Source: Pontimonas sp964350865 (GTDB taxonomy: Bacteria > Actinomycetota > Actinomycetes > Actinomycetales > Microbacteriaceae). From it: DNA of 16,419 nucleotides. The notes below the pieces were generated by a model that worked only from the letters and a program-made list of their open reading frames with translations, was not told the origin of the DNA and made no database searches. The stretch's first letter is position 1, and every line of letters begins with the position of its first letter. A program made the position numbers and the translations under genes. The stretch spans positions 1-16,419 of the forward strand of contig CAYGLJ010000024.1 of assembly GCA_964350865.1 (NCBI GenBank), given 5' to 3'. This document shows positions 14,276-16,419 of the stretch, in pieces.

Positions 14276-16419
14276 CTAATTCTTTTCCAGATAATCCTCG
14301 GAGCTCTCATCCAGGCGCGCCTGAATGGTGGCCAACAGCTGGGGATGACCCGCGAGGTCGGGGTCCGAGGCGAGAATCGACTCCGCATACTCTCTCGCTC
14401 GATCAATCAACTCACCATCACTGGTGACACGGACCAGCCTCAGACTGGAGCGTCGACCAGACTGGCTTGCTCCCAACACATCGCCCTCACGGCGAAGCTC
14501 GAGATCTTTCGCCGCTAACTCAAAACCATCCAGCGTGCCAGCAACCGCCTCCACCCGCGCGCGGGCGGTGCTGCCCTCCTCGGCGTGGGTGACCAGTAAA
14601 CAGGTCCCCTGGTGTCCGCCTCGGCCCACTCGACCGCGCAACTGGTGGAGCTGGCTAACCCCGAAACGATCAGCATCGAGAATCACCATAATCGACGCGT
14701 TCGGGACATCGATTCCCACCTCAATAACTGTGGTCGCCACCAGAACATCGATGTCCCCGGCCGCAAAAGCCTGCATGACCTCGTCCTTATCGGCAGTGGG
14801 CATCCGACCGTGGATGGCCTCCACTCGAAGAGAGGCAAACGCCGGGAGTGCACGAATCATGGGCAGCGTCTCTTCGACACTCGCCCGCGGCACAGAAGGG
14901 GTGCCATCGGTCTCTTCATCGCCAAGCTCCCCATCACCCAGCTCGCCCTCCTCTTGGACACTGGCGGAGATAGCCGAGGTGACCACAAACGCTTGTCGCC
15001 CAGCCGCCACCTCCTCCGCGACCCGAGACCAAACACGCGGATACCAGGTGGGGTGATCGGCCAGCGCCACAACATGGGACTCAATCGGTGATCGCCCCTG
15101 GGGCAACACGGCAATGGTGGACACATCGAGATCGCCAAAGACTGTCATGGCCACGGTCCGAGGAATCGGGGTGGCGGTGAGGACGAGAACGTGAGGGTGG
15201 GAGCCCTTGTGGCGAAGAGCATCGCGCTGATCCACTCCAAAGCGGTGTTGCTCATCAATGACTACCAGCCCCAGGTCCGCAAACTGCACGTTCTCCCCCA
15301 GAAGCGCGTGCGTTCCCACCACCAACTGGGATGCCCCCGATGCTGCAGCGAGCAGTGCCTTTTTGCGCTCTGCAGCACCCAATGCACCCGTCAGCAACAC
15401 GGGATTCAGAGAGGCCGCCATGTCGGGGCCGAGCGTCTGAATGAGCGAGCGGAAATGCTGGTTGGCGAGAACCTCCGTCGGGGCAAGCAACGCGGTTTGA
15501 CCGCCAGTACCCGCCACCGTCACCATCGCGGTGGCAGCCACGACAGTTTTTCCCGAACCCACCTCACCCTGAACTAAGCGATTCATCGGGTGACCACTGG
15601 CCATATCGTCGTGGATCTCCTCCACGACCCTCAATTGGTCCTCAGTCAGGGTGAAGGGAAGACTCTTCAGGAACGTATTGGTCATCTCACCCGGTGTGCG
15701 AGGGGTGCTCTGTACCAACTGGTTGCGACGTCTCCTGCGCACCAGAGCGGTTTGGAGTATGAGGGCCTCGTGAAAACGGAGGGTCTCCCGCGCTGCTTTC
15801 CAGTCTGAGTCTTCAGCAGGTCGATGAATCTTCTGCAGTGCCTCTCGGAAACCGAGTAGTCCCTCGCCCGCTCGAATGTCGTCCGGAAGCGGATCTGTCA
15901 CCTCATCGAGGACATCGAGCACGATTGTGAGGGATTTCGCGATCTGCCAGCTCGCCATGGTGGAGGTTGCCGGGTAGAGAGGAATAGGGCGTTTCGCCCA
16001 TTCCTCACTGTTCTGAGCCAGGGCATCCTCGTCGCTAAAGAGTTCATAGTCGGGGTGGGCGAGTTGACGCTCACCCCGATACGCGCCGACCTTGCCTGCA
16101 AACATTCCCCGGGAACCCGGGACTAGGTCTTTTTGGCGCCAGGCTTGGTTGAAAAAGGTCAGGGTGACCAATCCGGTGCCATCAGAGATGACGACCTCCA
16201 GGACGGACCCGCGCTTCTGGCGCATAGGGCGCTGTTTCGCGGACACCACCTCAGCCACCAGAGTGACCTGCTCCCCCAGTGGGACACCCGCAATCGAGGT
16301 GAGCTCACCACGACTGGCATAGCGCCTCGGATAGTGCTGGAGGAGATCTCCGACGGTGGAATAGCCAAACGCTTTGGACAGGGCCTTCTGGGTGCGATCC
16401 CCCAGAATTCCCTGCAGTT
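14276..16419 (-). CDS. recG: ATP-dependent DNA helicase RecG (N-terminus cut off by window edge)
   Basis: Superfamily 2 translocase that reverses stalled replication forks and branch-migrates recombination intermediates. The frame is open to the last base of the window, so the first codons lie outside; 713 residues are visible. The visible start is the wedge domain (LGDRTQKALSKAFGYSTVGD, LQHYPRRY), then an OB fold (LEVVISDGTGLVTLTFFNQ), then helicase domains with Walker A GEVGSGKT at visible residues 284-291, APTEVLANQH, DEQH at 388-391, LTATPIPRT, TTVIEVGIDVPNA and the QLRGRVGRG arginine-finger motif. An acidic insert (GELGDGELGDEE) sits at about 489-501 in the second helicase domain, as in other actinobacterial RecG. 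A GTG at 16258 is internal, not the start. It ends 53 bases before coaD. Confidence 0.97.
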   Translation of the reverse strand, partial: LQGILGDRTQKALSKAFGYSTVGDLLQHYPRRYASRGELTSIAGVPLGEQVTLVAEVVSAKQRPMRQKRGSVLEVVISDGTGLVTLTFFNQAWRQKDLVPGSRGMFAGKVGAYRGERQLAHPDYELFSDEDALAQNSEEWAKRPIPLYPATSTMASWQIAKSLTIVLDVLDEVTDPLPDDIRAGEGLLGFREALQKIHRPAEDSDWKAARETLRFHEALILQTALVRRRRRNQLVQSTPRTPGEMTNTFLKSLPFTLTEDQLRVVEEIHDDMASGHPMNRLVQGEVGSGKTVVAATAMVTVAGTGGQTALLAPTEVLANQHFRSLIQTLGPDMAASLNPVLLTGALGAAERKKALLAAASGASQLVVGTHALLGENVQFADLGLVVIDEQHRFGVDQRDALRHKGSHPHVLVLTATPIPRTVAMTVFGDLDVSTIAVLPQGRSPIESHVVALADHPTWYPRVWSRVAEEVAAGRQAFVVTSAISASVQEEGELGDGELGDEETDGTPSVPRASVEETLPMIRALPAFASLRVEAIHGRMPTADKDEVMQAFAAGDIDVLVATTVIEVGIDVPNASIMVILDADRFGVSQLHQLRGRVGRGGHQGTCLLVTHAEEGSTARARVEAVAGTLDGFELAAKDLELRREGDVLGASQSGRRSSLRLVRVTSDGELIDRAREYAESILASDPDLAGHPQLLATIQARLDESSEDYLEKN

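Overview
The window looks like a chromosomal housekeeping segment from a high-G+C Gram-positive bacterium of the order Micrococcales, most likely family Microbacteriaceae. Evidence for this is the gene order (recG–coaD–DUF177–rpmF–rnc–mutM–smc–ftsY and ffh / rpsP–khpA–rimM–trmD), the Ala/Glu/Pro-rich tail on ribosomal protein S16, the cysteine-free L32, an FtsY without the usual acidic A domain, and frequent GTG starts. Genes are packed with overlaps or gaps of a few bases, and the longest non-coding stretch is about 170 bp, which suggests a small, compact genome. The family assignment is inference from remembered sequence patterns, not from a search.

Layout, left to right. Bases 1–1001 (+): the tail of a TetR-like regulator whose stop overlaps the GTG start of a type I methionine aminopeptidase (map). 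Bases 998–3139 (-): trmD, rimM, khpA and rpsP, a tightly coupled translation operon read right to left. Bases 3140–3307: intergenic region with a nested hairpin. Bases 3308–4801 (-): ffh. Bases 4851–5360 (+): a gamma-class carbonic anhydrase-like protein, divergent from ffh and convergent with ftsY. Bases 5357–9926 (-): ftsY, a 53-residue single-TM protein, and smc. Bases 9984–12375 (-): mutM, rnc, rpmF and a DUF177/YceD protein. Bases 12385–13695 (-): a class III aminotransferase. Bases 13731–14222 (-): coaD. Bases 14276 to the right edge (-): recG, with its N-terminus cut off by the window.

Functionally this is ribosome biogenesis and tRNA modification (S16, KhpA, RimM, TrmD, L32, RNase III), co-translational membrane targeting (Ffh and FtsY, both halves of the SRP GTPase pair), chromosome maintenance (SMC, MutM, RecG), CoA synthesis (CoaD) and N-terminal Met removal (MetAP). 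The carbonic anhydrase and the aminotransferase are the metabolic additions.

I see no CRISPR array, insertion sequence, prophage gene, tRNA or rRNA, and no obvious new multi-gene system. The points most worth a second look are the small TM/acidic ORF lying in the same reading frame as ftsY and separated from it by one stop codon, an Asp-to-Glu change at the catalytic-base position of TrmD, the long low-complexity S16 tail, two convergent gene pairs with overlapping stop codons, and departures from the usual gene order (no rsmD beside coaD, no rplS after trmD). No stretch longer than 300 bases lacks a gene.
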